A stretch of 64,000 nucleotides of DNA from the NCBI GenBank assembly GCA_963700495.1, contig CAVOXT010000001.1, positions 1,251,931 through 1,315,930 on the forward strand. The letters are read 5' to 3'. The notes beneath the pieces are model-generated. The model saw only the letters and a list, made by a program, of their open reading frames with translations, was not told the origin of the DNA and ran no database searches. Shown one piece after another: positions 8,789 to 17,683 of the stretch. This DNA is from JACCTU01 sp963700495 (GTDB lineage Bacteria; Actinomycetota; Thermoleophilia; Gaiellales; Gaiellaceae). How positions within the stretch are numbered: the stretch's first letter is position 1; each line of letters begins with the position of its first letter. Made by a program: the position numbers and the translations under genes.

Positions 8789-8810
8789 GGGGCGAGTGTA
8801 GTTTCCGCCT

Positions 8811-10436
8811 GTGGCGGAGCCTGTTCAGGGCGGCCGGCTCGCGGCGCGGGCGATCGCCGCCGAGGGGGTCGACACGATCTTCACACTCAGCGGCGGCCAT
8901 GTGCTCCCCGTCTACGAGGGCTGCCGGCACGAGGGCGTGCGCGTCCTCGACGTCCGCCACGAGCAGGCAGCGGGCCACGCCGCCGAGGCATGGGGCCGGA
9001 TCCGGCGCTCCTGCGGTGTCGCACTCGTCACCGCCGGGCCCGGCGTCACGGGCGTGCTCACCGCCGTCGCGAACTCGCACGTCGCCCAGACGCCGCTCGT
9101 CGTGATCGGCGGTTCGCGGCCGCTCGCGCAGGCAGGCAAGGGCGCGCTCCAGGAGCTGGACCAGCGCTCGCTCTTCCTGCCGGTGACGAAGTGGGCCGAG
9201 GTCTGCACGTCGACCGACCGGATCCCGGAATTCGTCGCGACCGCGTTCCGCCACGCACTCGCGCAGCCTCGCGGACCGGTCTATCTCGAGCTGCCGATGG
9301 ACGTCCTCTACGCGGAGGGCTCGGCCGACATCGCTCCGTCGCGCGCGAGCGCCCGGACCTTCGGCGACCCGCGGCAGCTGCTGGCCGCGGCCGACCTGCT
9401 CGCGGCGGCGGAGCGCCCGGCGGTGATCGCGGGCAGCGCGATCTGGTGGGACCGCGCCTGGACGCAGCTCCGCTCCTTCGCCGAGAACGGACGGCTCCCG
9501 GTCTTCCTGAACGGCTCCGGCCGCGGAGCGCTCCCGCCCGAGCACGAGCTCTTCTTCCAGCACTCGCGGACGACGGCGCTCGCCGAGGCGGACGTCGTCT
9601 GCGTGATCGGGACGCCGATCGACTTCCGTCTGAAGTTCGGACGTTGGAACGGCGGCGCGAAGCTCGTGCACGTGCACGCGGACGCAACCGAGCTGGGGCG
9701 AAACCGCACCCCCGACGCCGCCGTCGTCGGCGACGCGGCTGCGGTGCTCGAGATCCTCGCGGACGGCGTCAAGCCGAACCGGCGGGCCGGGATGCGTGGC
9801 TCGAGCGGCTCGGATCGGCCGAACGCGAATGGTGGGACGAGCACCGGGCGGAGATCGAGTCGGACGCCGCCCCGATCAACCACTACCGGCTCGGGAAAGT
9901 GCTCGACGAGGTGCTCGACCCGGAGCACGATCGTGATCGGCGACGGCGGAGACGTCGTCGCGGCCGTCTCGCGTGTTCTGCGCGTGCGCGGGCCCGGGCA
10001 CTGGCTCGACCCGGGGCCGTTCGGTTGCCTCGGCGTCGGTCCGCCGTACGCGCTCGGCGTCAAGGCGGCAGAGCCCGCCAAGCAGGTCGTCGTCGTTGCG
10101 GGCGACGGCGCCTTCGGGCTGAACGGGTTCGAGTTCGAGACGCTGACCCGCTTCGGGCTGGCGGCCGTCTTCGTGATCGGAAACGACGCTGCCTGGGGCG
10201 AGATCCGCGTCCCGCAGGTGGCGCTCTTCGGGGAGGACGCCCAGGTCGCGACGCGCCTCGCTCCCACGCGCTACGACCGGCTGACCGAGGCCTTCGGCGG
10301 GCACGGCGAGCATGTCGAGCGCCCGGCCGAGCTCGCACCGGCGCTCGAGCGCGCCCTTGCCTCGGGCGAGCCCGCGATCGTGAACGTCGTGCTCGACCCC
10401 GACGCGATGGCCGGCCACGCGTATCGCGGCATGTGA
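8811..10436 (+). CDS. TPP-dependent enzyme (acetolactate synthase/HACL-like), two compensating frameshifts
   Basis: Three-domain thiamine-diphosphate enzyme of about 541 residues. The N-terminal PYR domain has LSGGHVLPVYEG and DVRHEQAAGHAAEAWGR with catalytic Glu51. The C-terminal PP domain has GDGAFGLNG...ND, the TPP-Mg motif. GGHVLP resembles 2-hydroxyacyl-CoA lyase/oxalyl-CoA decarboxylase-type members more than IlvB. Between about 9785 and 9930 the conserved reading (AWLERLGSAEREWWDEH, then HYRLGKVLDEVL) lies in another frame, and the frame is then regained. GTG start, 22 bp from the divergent RNase Z start. No small subunit nearby; substrate uncertain. Confidence 0.82.
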   Translation: MAEPVQGGRLAARAIAAEGVDTIFTLSGGHVLPVYEGCRHEGVRVLDVRHEQAAGHAAEAWGRIRRSCGVALVTAGPGVTGVLTAVANSHVAQTPLVVIGGSRPLAQAGKGALQELDQRSLFLPVTKWAEVCTSTDRIPEFVATAFRHALAQPRGPVYLELPMDVLYAEGSADIAPSRASARTFGDPRQLLAAADLLAAAERPAVIAGSAIWWDRAWTQLRSFAENGRLPVFLNGSGRGALPPEHELFFQHSRTTALAEADVVCVIGTPIDFRLKFGRWNGGAKLVHVHADATELGRNRTPDAAVVGDAAAVLEILADGVKPNRRAGMRGSSGSDRPNANGGTSTGRRSSRTPPRSTTTGSGKCSTRCSTRSTIVIGDGGDVVAAVSRVLRVRGPGHWLDPGPFGCLGVGPPYALGVKAAEPAKQVVVVAGDGAFGLNGFEFETLTRFGLAAVFVIGNDAAWGEIRVPQVALFGEDAQVATRLAPTRYDRLTEAFGGHGEHVERPAELAPALERALASGEPAIVNVVLDPDAMAGHAYRGM

Positions 10437-10484
10437 CGCCGCGCCGTCTGCTCGGCTCGGTCGAACTCCGCGGCCGGAGGCCAG

Positions 10485-10724
10485 CTAGGGAAGAACAATC
10501 CGTCGGCCGGCGACGAGCGGCCGGCCCGCGAGCCCGTTTCGCCGCTCGATCTTCCAGACCCCGCTGCGCGGATCGCCGCCGTAGCGTGCGGATGCGATCG
10601 ACCAGAGCGTGTCCCCGTGCTTGACGAGGTACGTGCGCTCAGGCTCCGCGGCCGTGGACGCACGGGCTACGACCGCCCAGGCGACGGCCACGACGAGGGC
10701 CAGCACGAGAATCCGAGCGAACAT
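10485..10724 (-). CDS. SOS-regulated LysM membrane protein (YneA/ChiZ-like)
   Basis: 79 aa: one N-terminal membrane segment (FARILVLALVVAVAWAVV, residues 2-19) and an external LysM domain (about 31-79, TYLVKHGDTLWSIASARYGG). Bacillus YneA and mycobacterial Rv2719c/ChiZ have the same plan, lie beside lexA and block division after DNA damage. Here lexA is not adjacent, but two perfect LexA boxes lie in the promoter. The ATG sits inside the proximal box without a Shine-Dalgarno, about 2 nt from the predicted transcription start, so the mRNA is probably leaderless. Role as a damage-induced division inhibitor is inferred. Confidence 0.85.
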   Translation of the reverse strand: MFARILVLALVVAVAWAVVARASTAAEPERTYLVKHGDTLWSIASARYGGDPRSGVWKIERRNGLAGRPLVAGRRIVLP

Positions 10725-10731
10725 CTGTTCG
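10718..10731. promoter_or_regulatory. LexA (SOS) box 1
   Basis: CGAACATCTGTTCG, a perfect CGAAC-N4-GTTCG site of the Gram-positive/actinobacterial LexA type. It overlaps the start codon and predicted transcription start of the LysM gene. Confidence 0.85.
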
Positions 10732-10732
10732 C

Positions 10733-10761
10733 ATCGTAGGCGAACGTCTGTTCGGTGTCAA
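10733..10761 (-). promoter_or_regulatory. Sigma-70 promoter of the LysM gene
   Basis: Minus strand TTGACA (10756-10761), 17-nt spacer, TACGAT (10733-10738). The -35 is a perfect consensus. The expected start at about 10726 leaves essentially no 5' leader before ATG at 10724. Confidence 0.75.
10741..10754. promoter_or_regulatory. LexA (SOS) box 2
   Basis: CGAACGTCTGTTCG, perfect half sites. It begins 23 bp from the start of box 1, about two helical turns, and lies entirely within the -35/-10 spacer, so a bound LexA would exclude RNA polymerase. Confidence 0.85.
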
Positions 10762-10768
10762 GCCCGCG

Positions 10769-12131
10769 TCAGCGCACGCTCAGGAAGGACCTTCGGTCCG
10801 GGTTGACGGCCGCGATCAGCCGGACCGTCGCGGGGACCGACGCGGGAATCGCAAGCGTCTTGTGGGCGCGCAGCCGGAAGCTCGCCGTGCCGATCGTCAC
10901 CGCTGCGTCCTCGCCCGCGGTGACGAGGATCCGGCCGCCCGCGCTTCGCACGCTGGCACCGACAACGGAAGTCGTGTGTGTCCACTCGATTCGCTTCCCT
11001 CGACAGCCCCTGCCCACCGCATTCCTCACCGTCCCCCAGGCCGCTCGTCGCGAGCGGTCGGCCCGCACGAGGCCCGCCTGCCAGCGGTCGAGGTTCTTCT
11101 CGTCGACGAGCCCAAAGAAGAGCAGCTCGGCGACCGACGGATCGCAGGCGATCTTCTTGACGAGCTCGCCGTAGATCTTCGCCTGTGTCTTCTCGGTGGT
11201 CGGCCTCACGCTCTCGCGCCCGAAATACGTCGCGCGAGCCCGCGGCGGGATCGCCACCTGCCAGCCCACCTCGTCCAGCTTGAACGTCAGCGGGCGCTCC
11301 TGGTAGAGCTCGGGCTCGTCGAAGGTCGGCTGGCCGGTGCCGTTGAAGGCATCCCAGACCGCCTGCTTGATCCGGTCGAGATTGGCGACGCCCGCGTTCG
11401 GCCACCGATAGCCCTTCGCAAGCGGATCGCGGTCCTTCGCGGGGTACGGGTGGAACCCGAAGACGTCCATGATCGGCTTGTCGCGCGCAAGCTTCCGGTA
11501 GCCGATGCCCAGGTCGTGGATGAACTTGACCGGCGACGTGGACACGTTCGAGGGGGCGTTCGGCATGTCGTTGCCCCGCGGGGAGAGACCGACGCCGACG
11601 ACGACGATGTCCTCGTTGACCTCCTTGAGCGCGTCGTACGACGCGGCGAGGAAGCGCGCGAAGGCGATTCCCGACGCGGGCGAGCCGTCCCAGTTGTACT
11701 GCGGCTGCCAGAACCGGGTCAGGTTCGGCTCGTTCCCGATCACGAACTCCTTCACGTAGGGATACGTCGCCGCGAGGATCCGGAGCCACTGCGTGAACTT
11801 CTCCAGGTTGTCGCGGTCGTCGGTGATCGCACGGGCCTTGCCGATGTGGATCCCAAACGAGAGATGGATCCCGAGTGCCTGCGCCTGCGGGACCGAGCCG
11901 GTCGAGGAACGGCTGCTCGGTGATCGTGAGCGGGTTGGCGGGATCCCAGTTGACGGTCATCTTGTTCGCGCTCAGGCCGGCCGCCGCGAGCTCGCTGAAG
12001 AACCACGCGCCGCCGTCGTCCTCGTACTTCCCCATGTCGTCGGAGACGCCGAAGAGCGGCATCGCTCCCGCAGCACTCGAGAGAGCAAGAGCGCACGCAG
12101 CCGCCGCAGCGATGGAGAAGACGTTTTTCAT
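10769..12131 (-). CDS. Secreted GH-A clan-like glycosidase, one frameshift
   Basis: Signal peptide (MKNVFSIAAAAACALALSSAAGA), then a TIM-barrel-like domain with EFVIGNEPNL, where the NEP glutamate is the usual acid/base of clan GH-A. LDEVGWQV later is a candidate nucleophile, and the C-terminal domain is beta-rich. One extra G near 11905 shifts the frame: FLDR should continue as SVPQAQALGIHLSFGIHIGKA. A paralogue lies at 39275-40745 with the same GNEPN and SPRG motifs. Follows the DUF1611 gene by 39 nt. Substrate unknown. Confidence 0.75.
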
Positions 12132-12170
12132 GAGCCCGCGTCCGGCCGCCTCGGCGCCCGGGTGCCGAGT

Positions 12171-13292
12171 CTAACCGGATAAACCGACGATCGTCTCGAG
12201 CAGTTTCTGCGGGCCGAACCGGACCGGATCGTCCGCAGGAAGGCCGGTTTCGGCCTCCGCCGCCTCGATCGCGCGCCGCGCCTCCTCCTCCGCGAGGAAG
12301 CGGGTGTTCAGGGCCACGCCGGCCACCTTCGCCGGCCTGGCGGGGAGCGACAGGCGCTCGTGGAGCTCGACGAGCTCCGGCAGGGGCGGCAGCGGGTGGC
12401 CGGGATAGCCCTCGATCTCGGTCGTTCCGGCCATGTGGCAGAGGACGTAGAGGTGCGGCGCGCTGCCGTGCATCAGCCCGAGCGTCACGCCGGAGTACGC
12501 CGGGTGGACGATCGAACCCTGCCCCTCGACGAAGAGCAGGTCGGTGCCGCCGCGCCGGAAACCCTCGACCACGAGCTGCTCGGTCGCGCCGGCGAGGAAG
12601 TCCGAGACGACCGCGTCGACCGAGATGCCCCAGCCCGCGATCGCGATCCCGGTCTGCCCAGTGGGCACGAACTGCGACGCGAGCCCTCGCTCCCGTGCCG
12701 CGCGGTCGAGCTCGAGCGAGACGGTCATCTTCCCGATCGCGCAGTCGGAGCCAACCGTGAGCACGATCGACGTGTCGAGCTGCATGTTCTCGCCGGTCGG
12801 GACGTTCAACCCGGCGGGCGGCCTGCGCAGGTCGCGCAGCTCCACGCCGTGCCGGGCGGCGAGCTCGGACAGCTCGACGTCGTCCGAGACGAACTCGTGC
12901 AGCCCGTTCTCGAGGTCGAGCCCTTTCGCGATGCAGCTCTTCAGCAGCCGACGCCACTCGGGCGGGAAGCGTCCGCCCTGCGTGGCGACGCCGACGAGCG
13001 CCGTCGTCGGGTTGAAGCAGAGTGCGTCGTTGACCGTCGCGACGACCGGGATCCCGTCGTAGGTCTCACCGGCGTGTGTCGAATCGAGGATCGCGACGAC
13101 AGGCTCGGTTCCGTACTTGAGCACCCCCCGCGCCGTCTTCCCGTAGTGGGGGTCGTCGCTCCGACCCTCAGCGAGGATCAGGTACCGCTTCTCGCGCGCC
13201 TGGCCGGCGGCGGCTCCCACCGGGCGAAGCCCGGCTCCGCCACCGCCTGACGCCGCCGGCGGCTCGGCGTCTTCCGGGGCCGTGTGGCTCAC
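12171..13292 (-). CDS. DUF1611 protein, possible D-glutamate N-acetyltransferase (DgcN-like)
   Basis: About 373 aa. It has an N-terminal Rossmann-like domain (REKRYLILAEG, PVVAILDSTHAG) and a P-loop domain with TVGSDCAIGKMTVSLEL and VEGQGSIVHPAYSG, the DUF1611 signature. GTG at 13292 overlaps the stop of the epimerase gene (GTGTGA). The first 30 residues are Ala/Gly-rich; a GTG before GAAAGQAREKR could be the true start. DUF1611 members next to an enolase-superfamily gene include DgcN, reported to acetylate D-glutamate before DgcA racemisation. Assignment by family and context only. Confidence 0.75.
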   Translation of the reverse strand: MSHTAPEDAEPPAASGGGGAGLRPVGAAAGQAREKRYLILAEGRSDDPHYGKTARGVLKYGTEPVVAILDSTHAGETYDGIPVVATVNDALCFNPTTALVGVATQGGRFPPEWRRLLKSCIAKGLDLENGLHEFVSDDVELSELAARHGVELRDLRRPPAGLNVPTGENMQLDTSIVLTVGSDCAIGKMTVSLELDRAARERGLASQFVPTGQTGIAIAGWGISVDAVVSDFLAGATEQLVVEGFRRGGTDLLFVEGQGSIVHPAYSGVTLGLMHGSAPHLYVLCHMAGTTEIEGYPGHPLPPLPELVELHERLSLPARPAKVAGVALNTRFLAEEEARRAIEAAEAETGLPADDPVRFGPQKLLETIVGLSG

Positions 13293-14333
13293 ACTGTCCC
13301 CTCCGACGCCGAACCACCGGCGGCGCCCCAGACGCCCGAGAGTTCTCGGACACCGAGCCCCGGCTCGTTCGAAGGGAGCTGCACGCCGTCCGTGAACTCG
13401 ACGCCGGGCCACGGGTCGTACGCGAGCAGGAGGTTGCCGTCGAGGTCGACGTGGTCGCAGAGCGACGCGATCTGCGCGCCCGCCGCGATCGACAGCCCCG
13501 ACTCGACCATGCAGCCGAGCATCACGCCGAGTCCCAGCGCGCGCGCCGCGTGCGCCATGCGCACTGCCTCGCGGATGCCGCCGGACTTCGCGAGCTTGAT
13601 GTTGATCCCGTGCGCACGCTCACTGCACGGGACGACATCAGCGAGCGTGTGGCAGTCCTCGTCGACGAAGATCGGGACCGGCGAGCGGCGCTTCAGCTCG
13701 GGGCCGGAGGGATCGCCCGCGGGCAGCGGCTGCTCGCAGTAGTCGATCGGCAGCTGCGGCAGGTACTCGAGCGCCTCGTCGAGCGTCCAGTACTCGTTCA
13801 CGTCGACCTGCAGAGGACGGTCGGTCGCCGTCGCGCACGGCCCGGACCCGTTCGACGTCGAGGCCGTCGCCTCCGCCCAGCTTGAGCTTCAGCCGCCGGA
13901 AGCGGGGCGCCGCCTTCTCCGCCCGCCGGGCCATGTCGTCGGGATCGCCGAGCCAGATCGTCCACGAGGTCGGCGGACCGGCCCGGCGCAGACCGAGCAG
14001 CCGCCAGACGGGCACGCCGGCGAGCTTCCCGCAGAGATCGTGGAGCGCCGCGTCGAGCGCCGACCGCGCCGCGAACTCGCGCAGCGGCAGCCGTTCGAAG
14101 ATCTCGTCGAGCGCGAACGGGTCGTCTCCAAGCTCGTCCGCGTGCTCCTCGACGTAGGCGCGCGCCGACTCGGCCGACTCGTCGTAGCGCCCGATCGGCG
14201 CCGCTTCGCCGAAGCCGCTCACCCCGTGGTGCCGGATCTCGACCTGGCAGAGGTCGACCTCGTCCTGCGAGTCCCGCGCGATCACGAACGTCTCGGCCAG
14301 CGGGACGGTGACGATCCGGGCGCTCAAATCCAC
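13289..14333 (-). CDS. Enolase-superfamily epimerase (dipeptide epimerase/DgcA-like), frameshifted
   Basis: Muconate-lactonising-type barrel enzyme, about 348 aa if repaired. Visible: capping domain RARYDE-type region, KxK base RLKLKLGG, metal ligands in DVNEYW, CEQPL and DEDCH, and the second-face Lys in NIKLAKSGG. A single-base indel near 13835 separates the first half from the second. GTG start at 14333. Coupled to the DUF1611 gene, which favours N-acetyl-glutamate racemase (DgcA). L-Ala-D/L-Glu epimerase of peptidoglycan recycling is the alternative. Confidence 0.82.
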
Positions 14334-14355
14334 GCTGGATACACTAGGTCTTCAC

Positions 14356-14428
14356 GCGCCCGTAGCTCAGGGGATAGAGCGCGCGCCTCCGGAGCGCGAG
14401 GTCGCAGGTTCGATTCCTGCCGGGCGCA
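14356..14428 (+). tRNA. tRNA-Arg (anticodon CCG)
   Basis: 73-nt cloverleaf: acceptor GCGCCCG/CGGGCGC, D-arm GCTC...GAGC, anticodon loop CTCCGGA, T-arm GCAGG-TTCGATT-CCTGC, discriminator A. CCA is not encoded. Confidence 0.97.
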
Positions 14429-14434
14429 TGGGGG

Positions 14435-14473
14435 CCGGAAAAGTCGCCGCCTTCGGCGGCTCAACTTTTCCGG
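14435..14473 (+). terminator. Hairpin after tRNA-Arg
   Basis: CCGGAAAAGT pairs with ACTTTTCCGG around an inner GCCGCC-TTC-GGCGGC stem. Probable end of the tRNA transcript; no clean U-tract. Confidence 0.55.
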
Positions 14474-14620
14474 CGTGGGTTATCCCACTCGATGGTGCTT
14501 CCTTCATGGTCCGGACGCGGGCCAGGCCCGCGTCCTTTCGATGGGCGAATTCAGAATTCAGGAGATCTTCACACGATCCCCGCTACCCTGGCCCGCCTCA
14601 AACGACGAAAGGAACGCTGG

Positions 14621-15307
14621 ATGAGACGGATCGCCGTTGTTGTGCTCGCACTCGCCGTGCTCGGTGGGACCGGGGCTGCCGTTGCTGTCGCTAAGGCACC
14701 CGGAAAGGGAAAGGCGCGCTCTGCGAAGGTTCTGCAGCACCGCGGGCCTCTGGGTGTTGCCGCCGACTACCTCGGGTTGACGCCGATGGCGCTTGCGCGT
14801 GAGCTGCGGGGCGGCAAGTCGCTTGCCCAGGTGGCGACTGCGAAGGGCAAGTCGGTCGACGGGCTCGAGCAGGCTCTGCTCAGCGCGTTCCGGGCCAAGG
14901 TCGAGGCTGCGAAGGCCGCAGGCAGGATCAACGCGACGCTTGCGGATCGTCTGATCGCAGGCGCTGCGCAGGTCGTGGATCGGCTCGTCAACGCGGCGCC
15001 CAAGGCACCGGGCGCGAAGGCGGGCGGCGGCAAGGTCGCACAGGGCGGCCTGCTCAAGACCGCGGCCGACTATCTCGAGTTGACGCCGAAAGCGCTCGCG
15101 GGTGAGCTGCTTGCCGGCAAGTCGCTCGCGCAGGTCGCGACCGCGAAGGGAAAGTCGGTTGACGGGCTCGAGCAGGCGCTCTTCGCTGCGCTCAAGCGTG
15201 ACGTGGACGCTGCCGTCGCCGCGGACCGGCTCGACGCCGGTCGAGCGCAGCGGCTGCTCGACCGCGCCAAGGCGCAGATCGAGCGGTTCGTCAACCACAG
15301 CCGGTAG
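14621..15307 (+). CDS. Secreted tandem-repeat protein of unknown function
   Basis: 228 aa. Signal peptide (residues 1-24), then two copies of an about 80-residue helical unit, each with ADYLxLTPxALAxEL, a 20-residue identical core starting KSLAQVATAKGKSVDGL, and a helix ending in FVN/LVN. Similar units occur singly in other actinobacterial secreted proteins. ATG at 14621 has AAAGGA 8 nt upstream; an upstream ATG at 14492 lies in the terminator region and is rejected. Very Lys/Ala rich. No function can be assigned. Confidence 0.75.
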   Translation: MRRIAVVVLALAVLGGTGAAVAVAKAPGKGKARSAKVLQHRGPLGVAADYLGLTPMALARELRGGKSLAQVATAKGKSVDGLEQALLSAFRAKVEAAKAAGRINATLADRLIAGAAQVVDRLVNAAPKAPGAKAGGGKVAQGGLLKTAADYLELTPKALAGELLAGKSLAQVATAKGKSVDGLEQALFAALKRDVDAAVAADRLDAGRAQRLLDRAKAQIERFVNHSR

Positions 15308-15343
15308 TCACGGGCGCACGCGGCGCGGGTAGGTTCGCGCCGC

Positions 15344-16635
15344 GTGCGCTCTCTGCTTCGATCGTTCGACCCGCAGCTGCCGAGGGACGTCTGGCTGCTC
15401 CAGATCGGCGGGGTCGCGAACTCGTTCGGGAACGGGATCGTGTTCCCGTTCCTCGTCATCTACCTGCACGACGTGCGCGGGTTCGGGATCGCGACCGCCG
15501 GTATCGCGATCGCGATCTCGGCCGCGACGCAGCTCGGCGCCGGCGTCGCGATGGGGCCGGTGATCGACCGCGTCGGCGCCCGCCGCGTGCTGGCCTCGGG
15601 CCTCGTCGTCCAGGCAGCCGGCTTCGGGCTCCTCCCGCTCGTGCGCGAGCCGTGGCAGGCGTACGTCCTGCTCGCGATCGAGGGCGTCGGGAGCGCAGCG
15701 TTCTGGCCGAGCCAGTCGACGCTGATCTCACGGCTCACGCCCCCGGCTCGACTCCACGCCGCGTTCGCGCAGCAGCGCGTCACGATGAACCTCGGAGTCG
15801 GGCTCGGCGGCCTCGTCGGCGGCCTGATCGCGACAGCGGACTCCCCGACGTCGTTCACCGTTCTCTTCGTCGTCGACGCGCTTGACGTTCCTCGGCTACG
15901 TGGTCGTGCTCTCGTTCGTCCACGATCCCGGGCGGCGCCGCTCCGCGAGGGCGAGTCCGCGGGCTCGTACGCGGAGGTGCTGCGGGACCGGTTGTTCCTC
16001 GGCCTCTGGACGCTGAACTTCGCTCTTCGTCGCGGCCGGCTACTCGCTGCTGAACCTGCTCCCGCAGTTCGTGAGCGACCACGGCGGACTGACCGAGCGG
16101 CAGATCGGGATCGTCTTCTTCGTCAACACGGTCACGATCGTGCTCGCACAGCTCCCGCTCTCGCGCTGGATCGAGGGGCGCCGCCGGTTGCGCGCGCTCG
16201 CGCTGATGCCGGTGCTCTGGGCGGTCGCGTGGCTCGGGGTCGACGCGGCCGGCTACTGGCTCGAAGCGACGGCCGCGTTCATCGCGCGTCGCCGTCTGCG
16301 CGATCGTCTTCGGGATCGGCGAGTGCTTCCACGGGCCGGCGCACCAGGCGCTCGTCGGCGAGCTCGGAGGCGAACGGCTGCGAGGCCGCTACTTCGCGCT
16401 GCACTCGATGTCGTGGGGTCTCGGCGGCGTTGCAGGTCCGGCGATCGGCGGGCTCATCCTCGCGTCGGCGCCGTTCGCGCTCTGGCCGCTCGCCGCCGCG
16501 GTCTGCCTCGCCGCTTCGGCGGGCGCAATCGCGCTCGAGCGACTCGTGCCGCCAGCAGCTCCGGCGGATCGGGCGCGCCGAGTCCGAGCCGGCGGTTGTG
16601 CTACGGCGAGCTCGAGCCGGCGCCCGCAGGTCTAG
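15344..16635 (+). CDS. MFS transporter, several frameshifts
   Basis: Twelve-helix major facilitator. The N-terminal half is clean to residue 180: IGGVANSFGNGIVFPFLVIYLHDV, motif A-like GPVIDRVGARRV, WPSQSTLISRL. Breaks near 15890, 16022 and 16285 move the second half through other frames, giving YSLLNLLPQFVSDHGGL, IVFFVNTVTIVLAQLPLSRW and MSWGLGGVAGPAIGGLIL. All segments keep MFS hydrophobic character, so this is one gene with sequence errors or recent damage. GTG start. Drug or sugar efflux possible; substrate unknown. Confidence 0.75.
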
Positions 16636-16701
16636 GAGAACGAGGAGCGGGGTAGAATCCTGCCGCTATGACCGTGCGTCCGGAGGACCCGCTCAGTACC
16701 G

Positions 16702-17683
16702 GTGCCCAGCCTGCCTCGCATCAGGCGGCCGCGCAGCCGCGCCGGTATCGCGGAGATCACCGCACGCCCGCGGGTCGCTGAGCTCAGCGCCCAGGGCCTC
16801 ACCTGGGTTCACGTCACCGCGCCCGATCCGGACACCGCCCAGGAGCTCGCCGACCGCTTCGGCTGGCATCCGCTCGACGTGGAGGACATCCTCTCGAAGC
16901 GCCAGCGGCCGAAGGTCGACGTCCACGCCGACTACCTCTTCGCCGTCCTCCACTTCCCCTGGTTCGACCGGTCGGTCCAGCGGCTGAACGCCGCCGAGCT
17001 CGACATCGCGCTCGGGCACGACTACCTCGTCACGATCCCGAACGTCGAGCTGCTGCCGGTCGAGCGGCTCTTCAACCGCTGCGCCGAGGACGAGGAGTTC
17101 CGCGACCAGCTCTTCACGAGGGGTTCGGGCCGGCTGCTCTACGAGGTCCTCGACGACCTCTTCGACTACTGCTTCCCGATCCTCGACAAGATCGCGCACA
17201 AGCTCGACAAGATCGAGGACGACATCCACGAGGTGCGGTCGGAAGAGCTCGTCCGCGACATCTCCAACGTCAAGCAGGAGATCATCTCGTACCGCAAGAT
17301 CATCAAGCCGCAGCGCCCGACGCTGCGCGTGCTCGAGCGTGCGGTGGAGCGGGCCCTCCCGGAGAACCTCGAGCTCTACTTCGACGACCTCGTCGACGCA
17401 TCGGAGCGAATCTGGGACCTGCTCGACAACTACAAGGAGGTCGTCGAGGCGCTCGAGGACACGAACGAGTCGCTGATCGCCCACCGGCACAACGACGTGC
17501 TGCGCGTGCTCACGGTCTTCAGCGTCGTCCTCCTGCCGCTGACGCTGATCGCGAGCATCTTCGGGATGAACGTCGACTACCCGGGCGACGGCACGCACGA
17601 CGGGCTTCTGGGTGATCGTCGCGGTGATGGTCGTGACGATCGTCGGGATGCTCGGGTTCTTCCGCTGGAAGCGCTGGCTGTAG
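16702..17683 (+). CDS. corA: CorA-family magnesium/cobalt channel, frameshift near C-terminus
   Basis: Cytoplasmic funnel domain (1-260), then helix one VLLPLTLIASIFGMNVDYPG with the GMN pore signature. An indel near 17600 hides the second helix, which continues in another frame as FWVIVAVMVVTIVGMLGFF-RWKRWL with a positively charged tail, as expected. GTG at 16702 chosen. An ATG at 16669 in another frame (MTVRPEDP) follows a better ribosome site, so the N-terminus may also contain an indel. Ends directly against the next convergent gene (TAGCTA). Confidence 0.92.
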
